From: Castellaniella sp.
Lineage (GTDB): Bacteria; Pseudomonadota; Gammaproteobacteria; Burkholderiales; Burkholderiaceae_B
Direction: 5' to 3'
DNA: 50,391 nucleotides
Assembly (NCBI GenBank): GCA_019104865.1
Contig: JAHRWZ010000083.1
Span: forward strand, 1 to 50,391
Both the position numbers and the translations under genes were made by a program. The notes under the pieces are model-generated. The model had not been told where the DNA came from and ran no database searches. It saw only the letters and a list, made by a program, of their open reading frames with translations. Each line of letters starts with the position of its first letter. The first letter of the stretch is position 1. Shown piece after piece: positions 34,339 to 45,828 of this stretch.

Positions 34339-35793
34339 TTAGGCGGTGCCCCCAACGGTCAGCCCATCGATGCGCAAGGTCGGCATGCCGACCCCGACCG
34401 GCACGCTCTGGCCTTCCTTGCCGCACGTGCCCACGCCGGAATCCAGGGCCAGGTCATGGCCGATCATGCCGATGCGGCGCATGGCCTCCGGGCCGCTGCC
34501 GATCAGCGTCGCGCCCTTGACTGGATAAGTGACCTTGCCTTTCTCGATCACATAGGCCTCGGATGCGGAAAACACGAACTTTCCGCTGGTGATGTCCACC
34601 TGCCCGCCGCCGAAATTCACGGCATACAGCCCCCGATCCACTGACGCGATGATGTCCTGGGGATCGGCCTTTCCTGCCAGCATGTAGGTATTGGTCATGC
34701 GCGGCATGGGCAGATGCGCATAGGATTCACGGCGCCCGTTGCCAGTAGGCGCCTGCTTCATGAGCCGCGCATTCATGGAGTCCTGCATATAGCCCCGCAG
34801 GATGCCGTCCTCGATCAGGACGTTGTGCTGCGTGGGATGACCTTCGTCGTCGACGTTCAGCGAGCCGCGCCGATCCGGCAGGGTACCGTCATCGACCACG
34901 GTTACGCCACGCGACGCCACCTGTTCGCCGATCCGCCCTGAAAAGACGCTGGACCCCTTGCGGTTGAAATCGCCTTCCAGGCCATGCCCCACGGCCTCGT
35001 GCAGCAGGATCCCCGGCCAGCCAGACCCCAGGACCACGGTCATCTGTCCGGCTGGCGTGGGACGGGCTTCCAGGTTGACCCGGGCTTCGTGGACCGCCCG
35101 GTCGACATAGCCACGCAAGATATCATCCGTGAAATAGGCCAGACCCGTGCGCCCGCCCCCGCCGCCATGCCCCATTTCCCGGCGCCCCTTGCGTTCGGCG
35201 ATCACGGTCACGGACAGCCGCACCAGCGGCCGCACATCGGCCACCAGCCGGCCATCGCTGCCGGCCACCAGAATCACGTCATATTCTGCGGCCAGGCCCG
35301 CCATGACCTGGATGATCTCCGGATCGGCGGCCCGGGCCATGGCCTCGACCCGTTCGAGCAGGGCGACCTTGTCGGGGGCCGACAGGGAATCGACCGGATT
35401 GACTGGCGCGTAAAGACGATGCGGCGTGTCGCTGCCACCATCCACCCGGCGCCGGCCCGATCCCTGGCGGGCGATCGTGCGCACCGCCTGGGCGGACGAC
35501 AGCAGCGCCGCGGGCGACAGGCTGTCGGAATAGGCAAAGGCGGTTTTTTCACCGCTGATCGCCCGCACACCGACCCCCTGATCGATGGAAAAGCTGCCGG
35601 TCTTCACGATGCCTTCTTCCAGGCTCCAGCCTTCGGAGCAGCTGTACTGGAAATACAGATCGGCGTAATCGACCCGATGGGTATGGATCTCGGACAAGGC
35701 ACGAGCCAGATGGGATTCATCCAGCCCCCAGGGATCCAGCAGCAGCGAGCGGGCGGTATTGAGGGCTTCCAGGCCCGGTTCGATCATTTTCAT
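34339..35793 (-). CDS. tldD: TldD, metalloprotease subunit
   Basis: U62-family zinc protease of 484 residues that acts as a heterodimer with TldE (PmbA) on unfolded peptides such as microcin precursors and the CcdA antitoxin. The metal-binding HExxxH is H265-E266-x3-H270 in [13 protein letters not shown]. PmbA is not in this window. It follows the nitrilase-family gene by 19 bp, a pairing seen in other betaproteobacteria. Confidence 0.95.
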   Translation of the reverse strand: MKMIEPGLEALNTARSLLLDPWGLDESHLARALSEIHTHRVDYADLYFQYSCSEGWSLEEGIVKTGSFSIDQGVGVRAISGEKTAFAYSDSLSPAALLSSAQAVRTIARQGSGRRRVDGGSDTPHRLYAPVNPVDSLSAPDKVALLERVEAMARAADPEIIQVMAGLAAEYDVILVAGSDGRLVADVRPLVRLSVTVIAERKGRREMGHGGGGGRTGLAYFTDDILRGYVDRAVHEARVNLEARPTPAGQMTVVLGSGWPGILLHEAVGHGLEGDFNRKGSSVFSGRIGEQVASRGVTVVDDGTLPDRRGSLNVDDEGHPTQHNVLIEDGILRGYMQDSMNARLMKQAPTGNGRRESYAHLPMPRMTNTYMLAGKADPQDIIASVDRGLYAVNFGGGQVDITSGKFVFSASEAYVIEKGKVTYPVKGATLIGSGPEAMRRIGMIGHDLALDSGVGTCGKEGQSVPVGVGMPTLRIDGLTVGGTA

Positions 35794-35812
35794 CTGACAA
35801 TATCCAAAAACA

Positions 35813-36631
35813 TCACAAGACCCGGTGCCGCAGGGCCGGCAAGGACTCGCGCACCGACTCCAGGCGGTCGGAGTCGAGCGTACCGGCGGCCAGCCCCGGA
35901 CCTTCGGGCAGACAACTGAGCACGTCGCCCCAGGGATCGATCAGCATCGAATGCCCCCAGGTACGACGGCCGTTTTCGTGAGTGCCGCCCTGGGCACTGG
36001 CCAGGACATAGCACTGGTTTTCGATGGCGCGCGCGCGCAGCAACACTTCCCAGTGTACTGAACCCGTGGTCCAGGTGAAAGCGGCCGGCAACACCATCAG
36101 GCGCACGTCTCCCTGCGCCCGAAAAAATTCCGGGAACCGCAGGTCATAGCAGATCCCCAGTGCAACCCGACCGAACGGCAGATCGAAAACCTGGGGCGCA
36201 TCATCACCCGGACGGATCGCCCGGGATTCGTCATAGGATTCGGTCCCGCGCTGGAAGTTGAACAGGTGGATTTTGTCGTAGCGCGCGCAGGGTCTTCCCT
36301 GCGGGTCGAAAACCAGGCAGGTATTGTAAATTCGATGCGCATCGGGGCTGCGCAGGGGCAGCGTCCCCCCCACCAGCCAGACCGCATGGTGCCGCGCCTG
36401 CTCTGACAGGAATGCCTGGATAGGGCCCTGCCCCGGCATTTCGGCCAAGGCCAGCTTATCCTGGTCGTGCCGGCCCATGAAACAGAAATATTCCGGCAGG
36501 GCGATCAGGCAGGCCCCACCCCGGGCAGCCTGTTCGATCCAGTACGCCGCCTGTTTCAAATTATCCTGAAGCGACAGTCCGGAAACCATTTGAACCGCTG
36601 CCACGGAAAGTGTCTTGTCCCGCATTTTCAT
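35813..36631 (-). CDS. Carbon-nitrogen hydrolase, Nit1-like amidase
   Basis: Nitrilase-superfamily amidase of 272 residues with the full catalytic triad: E47 in ALPEYF, K120 in YDKIHLFN and C161 in [12 protein letters not shown]. The sequence fits the Nit1 branch, whose members remove deaminated glutathione; the exact substrate is inferred. It sits upstream of tldD on the same strand and probably shares a transcript. Confidence 0.88.
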   Translation of the reverse strand: MKMRDKTLSVAAVQMVSGLSLQDNLKQAAYWIEQAARGGACLIALPEYFCFMGRHDQDKLALAEMPGQGPIQAFLSEQARHHAVWLVGGTLPLRSPDAHRIYNTCLVFDPQGRPCARYDKIHLFNFQRGTESYDESRAIRPGDDAPQVFDLPFGRVALGICYDLRFPEFFRAQGDVRLMVLPAAFTWTTGSVHWEVLLRARAIENQCYVLASAQGGTHENGRRTWGHSMLIDPWGDVLSCLPEGPGLAAGTLDSDRLESVRESLPALRHRVL

Positions 36632-36734
36632 CCGCCTCTGTCGATCCTGAATCCACGATTCAATATTCGATCAACCACGTACCTATTCAATTACCCCCAA
36701 CGGGAGAAAATCAGCTTAAAATCTGAGTCCGGCC

Positions 36735-36752
36735 CGGATATAAAAGTATCCG
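36735..36752. promoter_or_regulatory. Palindrome overlapping a TATAAA box upstream of the H-NS-like gene
   Basis: CGGATA-TAAAAG-TATCCG is a 6-bp perfect inverted repeat, extended by an imperfect GGC/GCC pair. It includes GATATAAAAG, a plausible -10 element 33-50 bases before the start at 36785. It could be an autoregulatory operator in an unusually AT-rich patch. Confidence 0.45.
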
Positions 36753-36784
36753 AGCCATAAATACAACTCTGCACGGAGCAATGA

Positions 36785-37153
36785 ATGGCACGCACCAGCT
36801 ACGCCTCTCAGAAAACCCGCCTGGAAAAAGAAAAGGCGAAAATCGAAAAGCAACTGCAGAACTTGCAGGCCAAACAACGCAAACCGGTTGTGACGTCGAT
36901 CGTCCGATCGATGCGTGATTATGGCATCACCCCTGAAGAAATTGCGGCGGCATTCGACCACAAGGCCCCCAGTCGCACATCCGGCGCACCCCGCAAGGCG
37001 GCTCCGGCAGCCAAGCGGGTGATTCCACCAAAATACCGCCACCCGGACACGCACGCCGAATGGACGGGTCGCGGCAAACCACCGCGCTGGATCACCGAAG
37101 CCGAAACAGCCGGCACGTCGCGCGACACCTTTCTGATTGAAAAGGCCGCCTGA
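36785..37153 (+). CDS. H-NS-family DNA-binding protein (Bordetella BpH3-like)
   Basis: Small basic nucleoid protein of 122 residues. The N-terminal half is a charged coiled coil for oligomerisation (KTRLEKEKAKIEKQLQNLQAK). The C-terminal H-NS domain is YRHPDTHAEWTGRGKPPRWI (84-103), with the GRGKPP AT-hook-like loop that reads the minor groove of AT-rich DNA. Such proteins silence foreign genes. The start has GGAG 7 bases upstream, and the upstream region is AT-rich compared with the rest of the window. Confidence 0.93.
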   Translation: MARTSYASQKTRLEKEKAKIEKQLQNLQAKQRKPVVTSIVRSMRDYGITPEEIAAAFDHKAPSRTSGAPRKAAPAAKRVIPPKYRHPDTHAEWTGRGKPPRWITEAETAGTSRDTFLIEKAA

Positions 37154-37158
37154 AAAAC

Positions 37159-37195
37159 CAGGCACCCCGGCCAGCTCCGTTGGCCTGGGGTCCTG
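37159..37195 (+). terminator. Terminator after the H-NS-family gene
   Basis: CAGG-C-ACCCCGGCCA (37159-37173) pairs with TGGCC-T-GGGGT-CCTG (37181-37195) around a 7-base loop, with two single-base bulges. ATTTC follows. It begins 5 bases past the stop codon. Confidence 0.65.
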
Positions 37196-37220
37196 ATTTC
37201 ACGAGCCGCCGCTATCCACC

Positions 37221-37838
37221 TCACTGACGCGGATAGCGCACCTGGACGACCTGGCCATTACGACCCGGAAACCGGTCGAACAGCGCGCGAGCCAGATACG
37301 GCATGGCTGCCCCAAGCTGATCTTCCGGGCCGGCCGTGACCGCGCTGGCCCGATAGACCTCGCGTCCTTGCTGCGTCTGATCATCGATCCGCACAGATAG
37401 ATGAAGCCGGGTCACCACCACCGGCACAGTCTCGGTCACCGGCCCATATCCCCATCCCCAGGGGCGATAAAAGCCGGGACCCGGAAAACCCGGGGAGAAA
37501 TACGGATCGACCATGCGCTCGCGCCACTCGCGTTCTTGCGAGCTGCCATAATCCATGTGCACGACGAAACGCGCCTGTGACAAGGACCGCGCCTCGATCA
37601 GCCCCGTCGGACCCAAGGCGGCCCGCACAGTATCCGCAAATGTCTGGTACTGCAGATTATTCCGCTGGGCTGTCTCTGGTTCGATCCAGTAGGTGGCCCC
37701 CACGGTGTGGTCAGGCCATTGCTGGTAGCGCGTGACCTGCGCGGAAAACACGCTGGCGCACCCCCCCAGCGACAATGCAAAGAATGCAACGCCCAGCCAC
37801 TGCATCGCCATCCGCCCAAAACCACCCAGACGTTTCAT
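37221..37838 (-). CDS. DUF4136-like lipoprotein of unknown function
   Basis: Predicted lipoprotein of about 205 residues. The signal peptide ends in lipobox SLGGC (Cys near 27). The mature part contains a region resembling DUF4136 (TYWIEPETAQRNNLQYQTFADTVRAAL; FVVHMDYG) and a Pro/Gly/Tyr/Trp-rich stretch (SPGFPGPGFYRPWGWGYGP). ATG at 37838 is used; a GTG at 37847 with GGAT upstream would add three residues. I do not recognise a specific function. Confidence 0.8.
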   Translation of the reverse strand: MKRLGGFGRMAMQWLGVAFFALSLGGCASVFSAQVTRYQQWPDHTVGATYWIEPETAQRNNLQYQTFADTVRAALGPTGLIEARSLSQARFVVHMDYGSSQEREWRERMVDPYFSPGFPGPGFYRPWGWGYGPVTETVPVVVTRLHLSVRIDDQTQQGREVYRASAVTAGPEDQLGAAMPYLARALFDRFPGRNGQVVQVRYPRQ

Positions 37839-38009
37839 CACGTTCACAATATCCAGAAAAAACTCACAGCTTCATCATAGGCGCTGCCAAAATATTCCGA
37901 AAGCCCGCCCCGGTATTCCAAAACCGGAAGGCCGTCCGAGGAAAGGAATCTCCCGGGTTCCGTCAGCCGACTACAATGGACGCTTGATGAAAGCCTTACG
38001 GAACGACTC

Positions 38010-40712
38010 ATGCGCACCGACATCGCCCAGACGATCCATCGCCAGGATTACACCCCCTATCCCTATCGGCTACCCCAGGTCAGGCTGGAATTCGATCTGG
38101 ATGCCCAAACCACCCGGGTACGCTCGGTGCTGCGCTTCGAACCCGACAGGAACACTCCACCAGGCGCGCCCGTTGTCCTGCAGGGCGAAGACCTGGAACT
38201 CATCGACGTCCAGATCGACGGCCGCGCGCTGAGTGCGAACGAATACTATCTCGATGACGAAACCCTGCGCCTGACGCCACCGGCATCCGGCAAGCCCTTC
38301 ACCGTCAGCATCACCAGCCTCTGCCATCCCGCGCGCAACACTACGTTGATGGGTCTGTACGTATCCGGCGACAAGCTCTTCACCCAATGCGAGGCCCAGG
38401 GCTTCCGGCGCATCACCTGGTTTCCCGATCGCCCGGACGTGATGGCCTGCTACGAGGTCGTCCTGCGGGCGGACCCCAAGGCCTACCCGACCCTGCTGTC
38501 CAACGGCAACCTGATCGAACAAACGACACTGCCCGACGACCGCCACCAGACCTTGTGGCGCGACCCCCATCCTAAACCCTGCTATCTGTTTGCCTTGGTG
38601 GCGGGCGACTTCGACTGCATCGAACGCACCGAGACCACCCGCAGCGGCCGCTCGGTCCTGCTGCAGGTGTACAGCGACCGAGGCTGCCGCGAACAGACCC
38701 ATTGGGCACTCGACTGCCTGGCACGCGCCCTGCACTGGGACGAACGCCGCTTCGGGCTGGAACTGGATCTGGACCGCTTCATGGTGGTGGCCGCCCGCGA
38801 CTTCAACATGGGCGCCATGGAAAACAAGGGCCTCAACGTCTTCAATGCCGCTTACGTGCTGGCGGACCCGGCGACCGCGACCGACGGCGCATACCGCCGC
38901 ATCGAGGACGTGATCGGGCACGAGTACTTCCATAACTGGACCGGCAACCGCGTTACCTGCCGCGACTGGTTTCAGCTCTCGCTGAAGGAAGGCCTGACCG
39001 TCTTTCGCGAGCAGGAATTCTCCGCCGACATGCTGGCCGACGATCTGCCTGCCGTGGAAGCCGCCAGCGCCCGGGCCGTCAAACGTATCGACGACGTCCA
39101 TGTGCTGCGCATGATGCAGTTTCCGGAAGATGCCGGCCCGATGGCACACCCGATCCGCCCGGACAGCTATCAGGAAATCGGTAATTTCTATACCGCCACG
39201 GTCTACGAAAAGGGCGCCGAGGTCATTCGCATGCAGCACACACTGCTGGGCGAATCCGGCTTTCGGGCCGGCATGGACGAGTATTTCCGCCGCCACGACG
39301 GCCAGGCCGTCACCTGCGACGATTTCGTCAATGCCATGGAATCGATCTATGTCCGGCAACATCCGGAACAGGACTTCACCGTGTTCCGCCGCTGGTACGC
39401 CCAGGCGGGCACGCCGCGCGTCAAGGTGGAACATCACTACGATGCCAAAGCCCGCTGCCTGCGGCTGACGCTCAGCCAGCACTGCCCCCCGGCTGGCCTG
39501 GAGGCCCGCCAGACGCCGATCGCCGACAAGCCGCCGCTGCACATCCCCGTTGCCATCGGCCTGCTGGACCGGTCGGGCCGCCCGCTGCCGATCCTCTGGC
39601 AGGGACAGTCAAGGGACACCCTGTTGCTGGAACTGCGGGAGGCCCGCCAGACATGGACGCTGGACGACGTTCCCGAAGCTCCCGTGATCTCCCTGCTGCG
39701 CGGGTTTTCGGCTCCGGTCATCGTCGAGACCGAGCGCGACGCGGACGATCTGGCACTGCTGGCACGGTACGACCCGGACCCCTTCGCGCGGTGGGACGCC
39801 ACACAGGAAGCTGCATTGCGGCACCTGCTGGCCGGCATGCGGTCGCTGCGCGACCAGGCCCCGCAGCCCGCCATCGAGCCCCTGATGGAACTCTGGCGCG
39901 AAGCCCTGCGCGACGATGCCCTGTCTCCCGCCTACCGGACGCGCCTTCTGGCCCTGCCTGCCTTGCGCGAACTCCTCGAACGCAGCACCCCCATGGATCC
40001 GCAAGCCGCCGCCACCGTCCGGACGCTGACGCAGGCGGCCCTGGGCGCGGGCCTGGCGGATCAGTGGAACGCGCTGTACGACTCACTTACCGACGAGGGG
40101 GGGCCCTATTCCCCCGATCCCGTTTCCTCCGGGCGCCGATCCCTGCGCAACCTGGCACTGGAATACCTGCTGGCAGGCCAGACGCCGGATGCCGTCCGGA
40201 AGGCCCGCGCGCAATATGCCCAAGCGCAAAATATGACGGAAAGCCTGGGTGCGCTGACGGCCTTGCTACAACACACTCCTCAGGAATGCGCCGATCTGCT
40301 CCAGGACTTCCACGAACGCTGGCACGCGGAACCCCTGGTGCTCGACAACTGGTTCGGTATCCAGGCCAGCGCCCCCTCCTGCACGGTGGCCCGGGTGCGC
40401 GCCCTGATGGCGTTGCCCGACTTCACCCTGCGCACGCCGAACCGGGCCCGCGCCGTGATCTTCCGCTTCTGCATGGACAATATGGCCAATCTGCACACCC
40501 CCGAAGGCTACGACTTCTGGGCCGAGCAGGTGCTGACCCTGAACGAGCTCAATCCGGAAGTCGCCGCCCGGCTGGCCCGCGCTTTTGACAACTGGGCGCG
40601 CTACGAACCCGTGTCGCGCGAAGGCATGAAAGCCGCGCTGCATCGGGTGCGCTCGGCACCCGGCCTGTCACGCAACGTGCATGAAATCGTATCCAAGGCG
40701 CTCGACGCCTGA
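38010..40712 (+). CDS. pepN: PepN, aminopeptidase N
   Basis: M1 zinc aminopeptidase of 900 residues that removes N-terminal residues from peptides in the cytoplasm. The substrate-binding motif GAMEN starts at 268. The zinc site HEYFH is 304-308 with the third ligand E327, 18 residues later. The length and C-terminal helical domain fit the monoalanyl PepN subfamily. A TACAAT just upstream (near 37973) may be its -10 box. Confidence 0.97.
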   Translation: MRTDIAQTIHRQDYTPYPYRLPQVRLEFDLDAQTTRVRSVLRFEPDRNTPPGAPVVLQGEDLELIDVQIDGRALSANEYYLDDETLRLTPPASGKPFTVSITSLCHPARNTTLMGLYVSGDKLFTQCEAQGFRRITWFPDRPDVMACYEVVLRADPKAYPTLLSNGNLIEQTTLPDDRHQTLWRDPHPKPCYLFALVAGDFDCIERTETTRSGRSVLLQVYSDRGCREQTHWALDCLARALHWDERRFGLELDLDRFMVVAARDFNMGAMENKGLNVFNAAYVLADPATATDGAYRRIEDVIGHEYFHNWTGNRVTCRDWFQLSLKEGLTVFREQEFSADMLADDLPAVEAASARAVKRIDDVHVLRMMQFPEDAGPMAHPIRPDSYQEIGNFYTATVYEKGAEVIRMQHTLLGESGFRAGMDEYFRRHDGQAVTCDDFVNAMESIYVRQHPEQDFTVFRRWYAQAGTPRVKVEHHYDAKARCLRLTLSQHCPPAGLEARQTPIADKPPLHIPVAIGLLDRSGRPLPILWQGQSRDTLLLELREARQTWTLDDVPEAPVISLLRGFSAPVIVETERDADDLALLARYDPDPFARWDATQEAALRHLLAGMRSLRDQAPQPAIEPLMELWREALRDDALSPAYRTRLLALPALRELLERSTPMDPQAAATVRTLTQAALGAGLADQWNALYDSLTDEGGPYSPDPVSSGRRSLRNLALEYLLAGQTPDAVRKARAQYAQAQNMTESLGALTALLQHTPQECADLLQDFHERWHAEPLVLDNWFGIQASAPSCTVARVRALMALPDFTLRTPNRARAVIFRFCMDNMANLHTPEGYDFWAEQVLTLNELNPEVAARLARAFDNWARYEPVSREGMKAALHRVRSAPGLSRNVHEIVSKALDA

Positions 40713-40741
40713 ATCCATTCGATCACCCAACGAGGAACACC

Positions 40742-41752
40742 TTGAAATTCAAGACATTGACCCAGTATCTGGTCGAACAGCAGCGTGAACACAAGGCTGT
40801 CTCGCCCGACGTCCGTCTGCTCATCGAAACAGTCTCCCGCGCCTGCAAGGCCATCAGTCACGCCGTCAGCAAAGGCGCCTTGGGCGGCGTGCTGGGCAGC
40901 CTGGGCACAGAGAACGTACAAGGCGAGATCCAGAAGAAACTCGACGTCCTGTCCAATGAAATCCTGCTCGAAGCCAACGAGTGGGGCGGCAATCTGGCTG
41001 CCATGGCCTCCGAGGAGATGCAGACCATTCACCGCATTCCCAACCATTATCCGAAGGGCCAGAACCTGCTGCTGTTCGATCCGCTGGATGGTTCCTCGAA
41101 CATCGACGTGAATGTCTCGATCGGCACGATCTTCTCCGTGCTGCAGGCGCCCGCCGAAGCCGCCGGCCGCGAGATCGCCGAAGCCGACTTTCTGCAGCCC
41201 GGCACCCGCCAGGTCGCCGCCGGCTATGCCATCTACGGCCCCCAGACCATGCTGGTACTGACGGTCGGGGCCGGGGTCATGGGCTTCACGCTGGACCGCG
41301 AAATGGGATCCTGGCTGCTGACCCACGAGAACATCCAACTGCCGGAACAGACCGCTGAGTTCGCCATCAACATGTCCAACATGCGTCACTGGGAAGCCCC
41401 TGTGCGGCGCTACATCGACGAATGCCTGCAGGGCGAGACCGGCCCGCTGGGCAAGAACTACAACATGCGCTGGATCGCGTCGATGGTCGCCGACGTGCAT
41501 CGCATCCTGACGCGCGGCGGCGTCTTCATGTATCCGCGCGACGCCCGTGCCTCGGGCAGGAAGGGCAAGCTGCGCCTGATGTACGAAGCCAATCCCATGA
41601 GCTTCCTGGTCGAGCAGGCCGGGGGCTGCGCGGTGGACGGCGGCACCCGGATCCTGGACATCCAGCCCGACGCCCTGCACCAGCGCGTCGGGGTGATCCT
41701 GGGGTCGAAGCAGGAAGTCGAGCGCCTGCAACGCTACCACCAGGACAGCTGA
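40742..41752 (+). CDS. fbp: Fbp, class I fructose-1,6-bisphosphatase
   Basis: Gluconeogenic phosphatase of 336 residues. The metal/phosphate motif [13 protein letters not shown] and the C-terminal [15 protein letters not shown] and GSKQEVE are those of class I FBPase. Translation starts at a TTG (40742) six bases after GAGGAACA. It follows pepN by 29 bp. The stop TGA is one base from the stop of the convergent qor gene. Confidence 0.96.
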   Translation: MKFKTLTQYLVEQQREHKAVSPDVRLLIETVSRACKAISHAVSKGALGGVLGSLGTENVQGEIQKKLDVLSNEILLEANEWGGNLAAMASEEMQTIHRIPNHYPKGQNLLLFDPLDGSSNIDVNVSIGTIFSVLQAPAEAAGREIAEADFLQPGTRQVAAGYAIYGPQTMLVLTVGAGVMGFTLDREMGSWLLTHENIQLPEQTAEFAINMSNMRHWEAPVRRYIDECLQGETGPLGKNYNMRWIASMVADVHRILTRGGVFMYPRDARASGRKGKLRLMYEANPMSFLVEQAGGCAVDGGTRILDIQPDALHQRVGVILGSKQEVERLQRYHQDS

Positions 41753-41753
41753 G

Positions 41754-42737
41754 TCAATCCAGCGTCAGCACAGTTGCGCCGGTCGTCCGGCGCGACTTCA
41801 GGGCCTCGTGCGCACGGGCGGCATCCTTCAGGGCGAAGCGCTGGCCAACCACGATGTCGAGCTTGCCCGCCGTCACCAGTTCGAAGACCTCGGCGGCGGC
41901 GGCCTGCATGGCCTGGGCCGTCGCCACGTAGGTCGCCAGAATCGGCCGGGTGACATACAGCGCCCCCTTGGCCGCCAGCTGCCCCAGATTCACACCCTCG
42001 ACCGGCCCGGACGCATTGCCGAAGCTGACCATCATCCCGCGCGCCCTCAGGCAATTCAGGGACGTTTCCCAGGTGTCCTTTCCAACCCCGTCGTAGACCA
42101 CTGGAACCTTCTGGCCGCCGGTCAGTTCGAGCACCCGGGCCACGACGTCCTCGCGGGTGTAATCGATCACTTCCCAGGCGCCATGGCGGCGTGCGAGCGC
42201 GGCCTTTTCCGGCGAGGACACGGTGCCGATCAGGCGCACCCCCAGGGCCCGCGCCCATTGGCAGGCAATCAGGCCGACGCCACCCGCCGCCGCATGAAAC
42301 AGGATCGTTTCGTTGCCCTGGAGCCGGTAGGCCTGACGAAACAGATACTGGACGGTCAGCCCCTTGAGCATCAGAGCGGCGGCCTGTTCGAAACCGACCG
42401 AGTCCGGAATCGCCACGACGCGGTCCGCGGGGATGTTGCGCAAATCCGTGTAGGCGCCGATCGGCCCCTGGCCATAGGCGACGCGATCACCGACGCGCAG
42501 GTGCTTGACCTCGGCGCCCACTGCCTCGATGATCCCGGATGCTTCGAAACCCAGGCCATGCGGCAGCGGATGCGGATAAAGGCCCGTGCGGCAATAGATG
42601 TCGATGAAATTGAGACCGACGGCCTTCTGGCGAATCTGGACCTCGTGGGAAGCAGGCGCCGGCACATCCACCTGAGCCAGTTGCATGACTTCAGGCCCGC
42701 CATGCTGACGGATCTGTATGATCTGAGCTTTCTTCAC
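41754..42737 (-). CDS. qor: Qor, NADPH:quinone oxidoreductase
   Basis: Zinc-independent medium-chain dehydrogenase of 327 residues, close to E. coli QorA in length and sequence. Motifs include GLNFIDIYCRTGLYP, GLGFEASG and the Rossmann loop AAAGGVGLIACQWA. It makes a one-electron reduction of quinones. The start is the GTG at 42737, preceded by a strong GGAGGAAA; the frame continues upstream without a better signal. Confidence 0.94.
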   Translation of the reverse strand: MKKAQIIQIRQHGGPEVMQLAQVDVPAPASHEVQIRQKAVGLNFIDIYCRTGLYPHPLPHGLGFEASGIIEAVGAEVKHLRVGDRVAYGQGPIGAYTDLRNIPADRVVAIPDSVGFEQAAALMLKGLTVQYLFRQAYRLQGNETILFHAAAGGVGLIACQWARALGVRLIGTVSSPEKAALARRHGAWEVIDYTREDVVARVLELTGGQKVPVVYDGVGKDTWETSLNCLRARGMMVSFGNASGPVEGVNLGQLAAKGALYVTRPILATYVATAQAMQAAAAEVFELVTAGKLDIVVGQRFALKDAARAHEALKSRRTTGATVLTLD

Positions 42738-42878
42738 TGCCGTTTCCTCCAGCCCGCCCGGGCCCTGTTTCAAAGCACCCGACCAGACTAGCATGAATTC
42801 CCGCTGTGGCCGGACTGAACGGCGCCAAGGCGTTAAAATTGCGGATTCCCCGTTTTATCCCTTCTTAGTTGACACATC

Positions 42879-43610
42879 ATGGCCGGACACAGTAAGTGGG
42901 CAAACATCCAGCACCGCAAAGGGCGTCAGGACGCCAAACGCGGCAAACTCTGGACAAAGATCATCCGTGAAGTCACCGTGGCTGCCCGCGCTGGCGGGGC
43001 CGACCCGGATGCCAATCCACGCCTGCGCCTGGCCTGGGACAAGGCCACCGCGGCCAACATGCCCAAAGACAACATCATGCGCGCGATCCAGCGCGGCGCG
43101 GGCGGCGCCGATGATGCCAACTACGAGGAAATCCGCTACGAAGGCTATGGCGTGGGCGGCGCCGCGGTCCTGATCGATTGCATGACCGACAACCGCCAGC
43201 GCACTGTCTCCGAAGTCCGGCACGCGCTGACCAAGCACGGTGGCAACCTGGGCCAGGACGGCTGCGTGGCCTTCATGTTCAAGCATTGCGGCCAGTTCAT
43301 CTTCGCACCGGGCATCTCCGAAGAAAAAGTCATGGATGTGGCGCTGGAGAACGGCGCCGAGGACGTCCAGACCGACGAGGAAGGCGTCATCGAGGTCATC
43401 TGCGAACCGGGCCAGTACGCCGCCCTGAAGCAGGCCTTCGACACGGCCGGCCTGAATCCGGAGATCCATGGCGTCATCATGAAGGCCCTGTCGGAAGTCC
43501 AGCTACAGGGCGACGACGCCGAACGCATGCAAAAGATCATCGATATCCTTGAAGGCCTGGACGACGTCCAGGAGGTCTACACCACTGCCGTCATGGACGA
43601 TACCGAATGA
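42879..43610 (+). CDS. yebC: YebC/PmpR-family protein
   Basis: TACO1/YebC-type protein of 243 residues with the signature [23 protein letters not shown]. Family members have been described as transcription regulators and, more recently, as translation factors that relieve proline-stretch stalling, so the exact role here is open. First gene of the yebC-purD-hemF-nadD-rsfS-rlmH run; TTAAAAT at 42834-42840 may be the -10 box. Overlaps purD by 4 bp. Confidence 0.95.
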   Translation: MAGHSKWANIQHRKGRQDAKRGKLWTKIIREVTVAARAGGADPDANPRLRLAWDKATAANMPKDNIMRAIQRGAGGADDANYEEIRYEGYGVGGAAVLIDCMTDNRQRTVSEVRHALTKHGGNLGQDGCVAFMFKHCGQFIFAPGISEEKVMDVALENGAEDVQTDEEGVIEVICEPGQYAALKQAFDTAGLNPEIHGVIMKALSEVQLQGDDAERMQKIIDILEGLDDVQEVYTTAVMDDTE

Positions 43611-44905
43611 AGCTGCTGGTCATCGGCTCGGGCGGCCGCGAACATGCCCTGGCCTGGCGCCTGGCCCAGTCCCCTCGCGTGCAAAAAATCTACGTTGCTC
43701 CCGGCAATGGCGGGACAGCCGACGCGCCCCTGATCGAGAACCTGCCCCTGAGCGACATCGAAGCACTGATCACCTTCGTGCGCCAGGAAAAGATCGCCTT
43801 CACCGTGGTCGGGCCGGAAGCCCCGCTGGCGGCTGGCATCGTCGATGCCTTCCGCGCGGCCGGCCTGCGCATTTTCGGACCAACCCGCGCGGCGGCCCAG
43901 CTGGAAAGCTCGAAGGACTATGCGAAGGCCTTCATGCTGCGCCACAGCATTCCTACAGCCGCCTACCAGACCTTCACCGATGTGCAGCGGGCGAAGTCCT
44001 ACATCCGCGAACAAGGCGCCCCGATCGTCATCAAAGCCGACGGCCTGGCGGCCGGCAAGGGTGTGGTCGTGGCCCAAACGCTGGACGAAGCTCTGCAGGC
44101 CATCGACGACATGCTGGGTACGGACGGCGCCTTCGGCGCGGCCGGCGCTCGCGTCGTGGTCGAAGAATTCCTCGACGGCGAGGAAGCCAGTTTCATCGTC
44201 ATGTGCGACGGCCACCACGTGCTGCCACTGGCCACCAGCCAGGACCACAAGCGCCTGCTCGACGGCGACGCGGGGCCCAACACCGGCGGCATGGGCGCCT
44301 ACTCGCCAGCCCCCATCGTCACCCCCGCCCTGCACAATCGCATCATGCGCGAGGTCATCCAGCCGGCGATTCAGGGTATGGCGCACGACGGAATCCCGTA
44401 TACCGGCTTCCTGTATGCGGGCCTGATGATCGGGCCAGGTCCGGACGCCACCCGCGGGCTGAAGGTCCTGGAATTCAACTGCCGCATGGGCGACCCCGAA
44501 ACCCAACCCATCATGCTGCGGGTCAAGAACGACTTCACCGAAACGCTCGAACACGCACTGGACGGCACACTGGACCAGACCGAGATCGACTGGGACCGGC
44601 GCACGGCGGTCGGGGTCGTCCTCGCGGCCGCCGGCTATCCAGACGCACCGCGCAAAGGCGACCTCATCACGGCGCTGGCCGCCGATACCGACACCTGCAT
44701 CACCTTCCACGCGGGCACCACCCGCGACGACGGCCAGCTGCGCACCAGCGGCGGACGGGTGCTGTGCGTCACCGCGCTGGCCGACTCCATCCGCCGCGCC
44801 CAGCAGGCCGCCTACGACGCGGTGAACCAGACCTTCTTCGAAGGCCGCCAGTTCCGACGAGACATCGGCTGGCGTGCCGTCGCCGCCGGCAAGCGGCACG
44901 ACTAA
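43607..44905 (+). CDS. purD: PurD, phosphoribosylamine-glycine ligase
   Basis: ATP-grasp enzyme of 432 residues for the second step of purine synthesis. Marks are [17 protein letters not shown], the ATP-grasp loops [14 protein letters not shown] and [13 protein letters not shown], and the metal site [12 protein letters not shown]. Starts in the ATGA overlap with yebC, so it is translationally coupled. Confidence 0.97.
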   Translation: MKLLVIGSGGREHALAWRLAQSPRVQKIYVAPGNGGTADAPLIENLPLSDIEALITFVRQEKIAFTVVGPEAPLAAGIVDAFRAAGLRIFGPTRAAAQLESSKDYAKAFMLRHSIPTAAYQTFTDVQRAKSYIREQGAPIVIKADGLAAGKGVVVAQTLDEALQAIDDMLGTDGAFGAAGARVVVEEFLDGEEASFIVMCDGHHVLPLATSQDHKRLLDGDAGPNTGGMGAYSPAPIVTPALHNRIMREVIQPAIQGMAHDGIPYTGFLYAGLMIGPGPDATRGLKVLEFNCRMGDPETQPIMLRVKNDFTETLEHALDGTLDQTEIDWDRRTAVGVVLAAAGYPDAPRKGDLITALAADTDTCITFHAGTTRDDGQLRTSGGRVLCVTALADSIRRAQQAAYDAVNQTFFEGRQFRRDIGWRAVAAGKRHD

Positions 44906-44925
44906 CCTGTCATCACGGGGGCCTC

Positions 44926-45828
44926 ATGCACGTCCCAGTCGACCACGTTCACGCCACATTCTCCGCGCTCCAGGAGCGCATCGTCAGCAGTCTCGAGGCA
45001 CTGGAAGGTGCCTCGTTCGGCCGTGATCCCTGGAACCGTCCCGAAGGCGGCGGCGGTCTGACCCGGTATTGCGAGAACGGTACCGTCTTCGAACGGGCGG
45101 GGGTGCTGTTCAGCCATGTCCAGGGTCATGCACTGCCGCCCTCGGCCAGCGCACATCGCCCGGAGCTCGCCGGACGCGGCTGGGAAGCCATGGGAGTCTC
45201 CATGGTGCTGCATCCACGCAACCCCCACGTCCCGACCACGCACATGAACGTACGGCTCTTCGTCGCCCACGGAAACGGCGGCGACCAGGACGTGTTCTGG
45301 TTCGGTGGCGGCCTGGATCTGACCCCGTACTATCCGATGGAAGCCGATGTGCGGCATTTCCATCAGGTCTGCCATGATGCGGTGGCCCCCTTCGGGACCG
45401 ACAAATACCCCCGCTACAAGGCCTGGTGCGACGAGTACTTCCTGCTGCGTCACCGCCAAGAGACCCGCGGTGTTGGCGGCCTGTTCTTCGACGATCTGAA
45501 TACGCCGGATTTCGACACCTGCTTCACATTGACCCAGGCCGTGGGCAACTGCTTTCTGCCCGCCTATGTCCCGATCGTCCAGGCGCGCAACACGACCGCT
45601 TATGGTGAACGTGAGCGCGCGTTCCAGGCGTACCGTCGCGGCCGGTATGTCGAATTCAACCTCGTGTACGACCGCGGAACCCTGTTCGGTCTGCAGTCCG
45701 GCGGCCGCACGGAATCGATCCTGCTATCCATGCCCCCTGTCGCGCAATGGCGCTATGACTGGACACCCGAGCCGGGTTCCGCTGAAGCGGCGCTGGGCGA
45801 CTATCTGAAACCTCGCGCATGGCTGTGA
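44926..45828 (+). CDS. hemF: HemF, oxygen-dependent coproporphyrinogen III oxidase
   Basis: Converts coproporphyrinogen III to protoporphyrinogen IX using O2 in haem synthesis. The 300-residue protein has the family segments [31 protein letters not shown] and [10 protein letters not shown], plus [12 protein letters not shown] near the C-terminus. The ATG at 44926 follows a GGGG. Its presence points to aerobic growth. Overlaps nadD by 10 bp. Confidence 0.97.
   Translation: MHVPVDHVHATFSALQERIVSSLEALEGASFGRDPWNRPEGGGGLTRYCENGTVFERAGVLFSHVQGHALPPSASAHRPELAGRGWEAMGVSMVLHPRNPHVPTTHMNVRLFVAHGNGGDQDVFWFGGGLDLTPYYPMEADVRHFHQVCHDAVAPFGTDKYPRYKAWCDEYFLLRHRQETRGVGGLFFDDLNTPDFDTCFTLTQAVGNCFLPAYVPIVQARNTTAYGERERAFQAYRRGRYVEFNLVYDRGTLFGLQSGGRTESILLSMPPVAQWRYDWTPEPGSAEAALGDYLKPRAWL

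Noticed and set aside
34318..34345. Terminator between convergent pncB and tldD (CCGCC...GGCGG)
   Set aside because: The arms are 5 bp, one is inside the tldD stop region, and no T-run follows on either strand.
36785..37838. Horizontally acquired island at the H-NS-family gene and lipoprotein
   Set aside because: Only the intergenic promoter is AT-rich. Coding regions look native, and there are no integrase, tRNA or flanking repeats.
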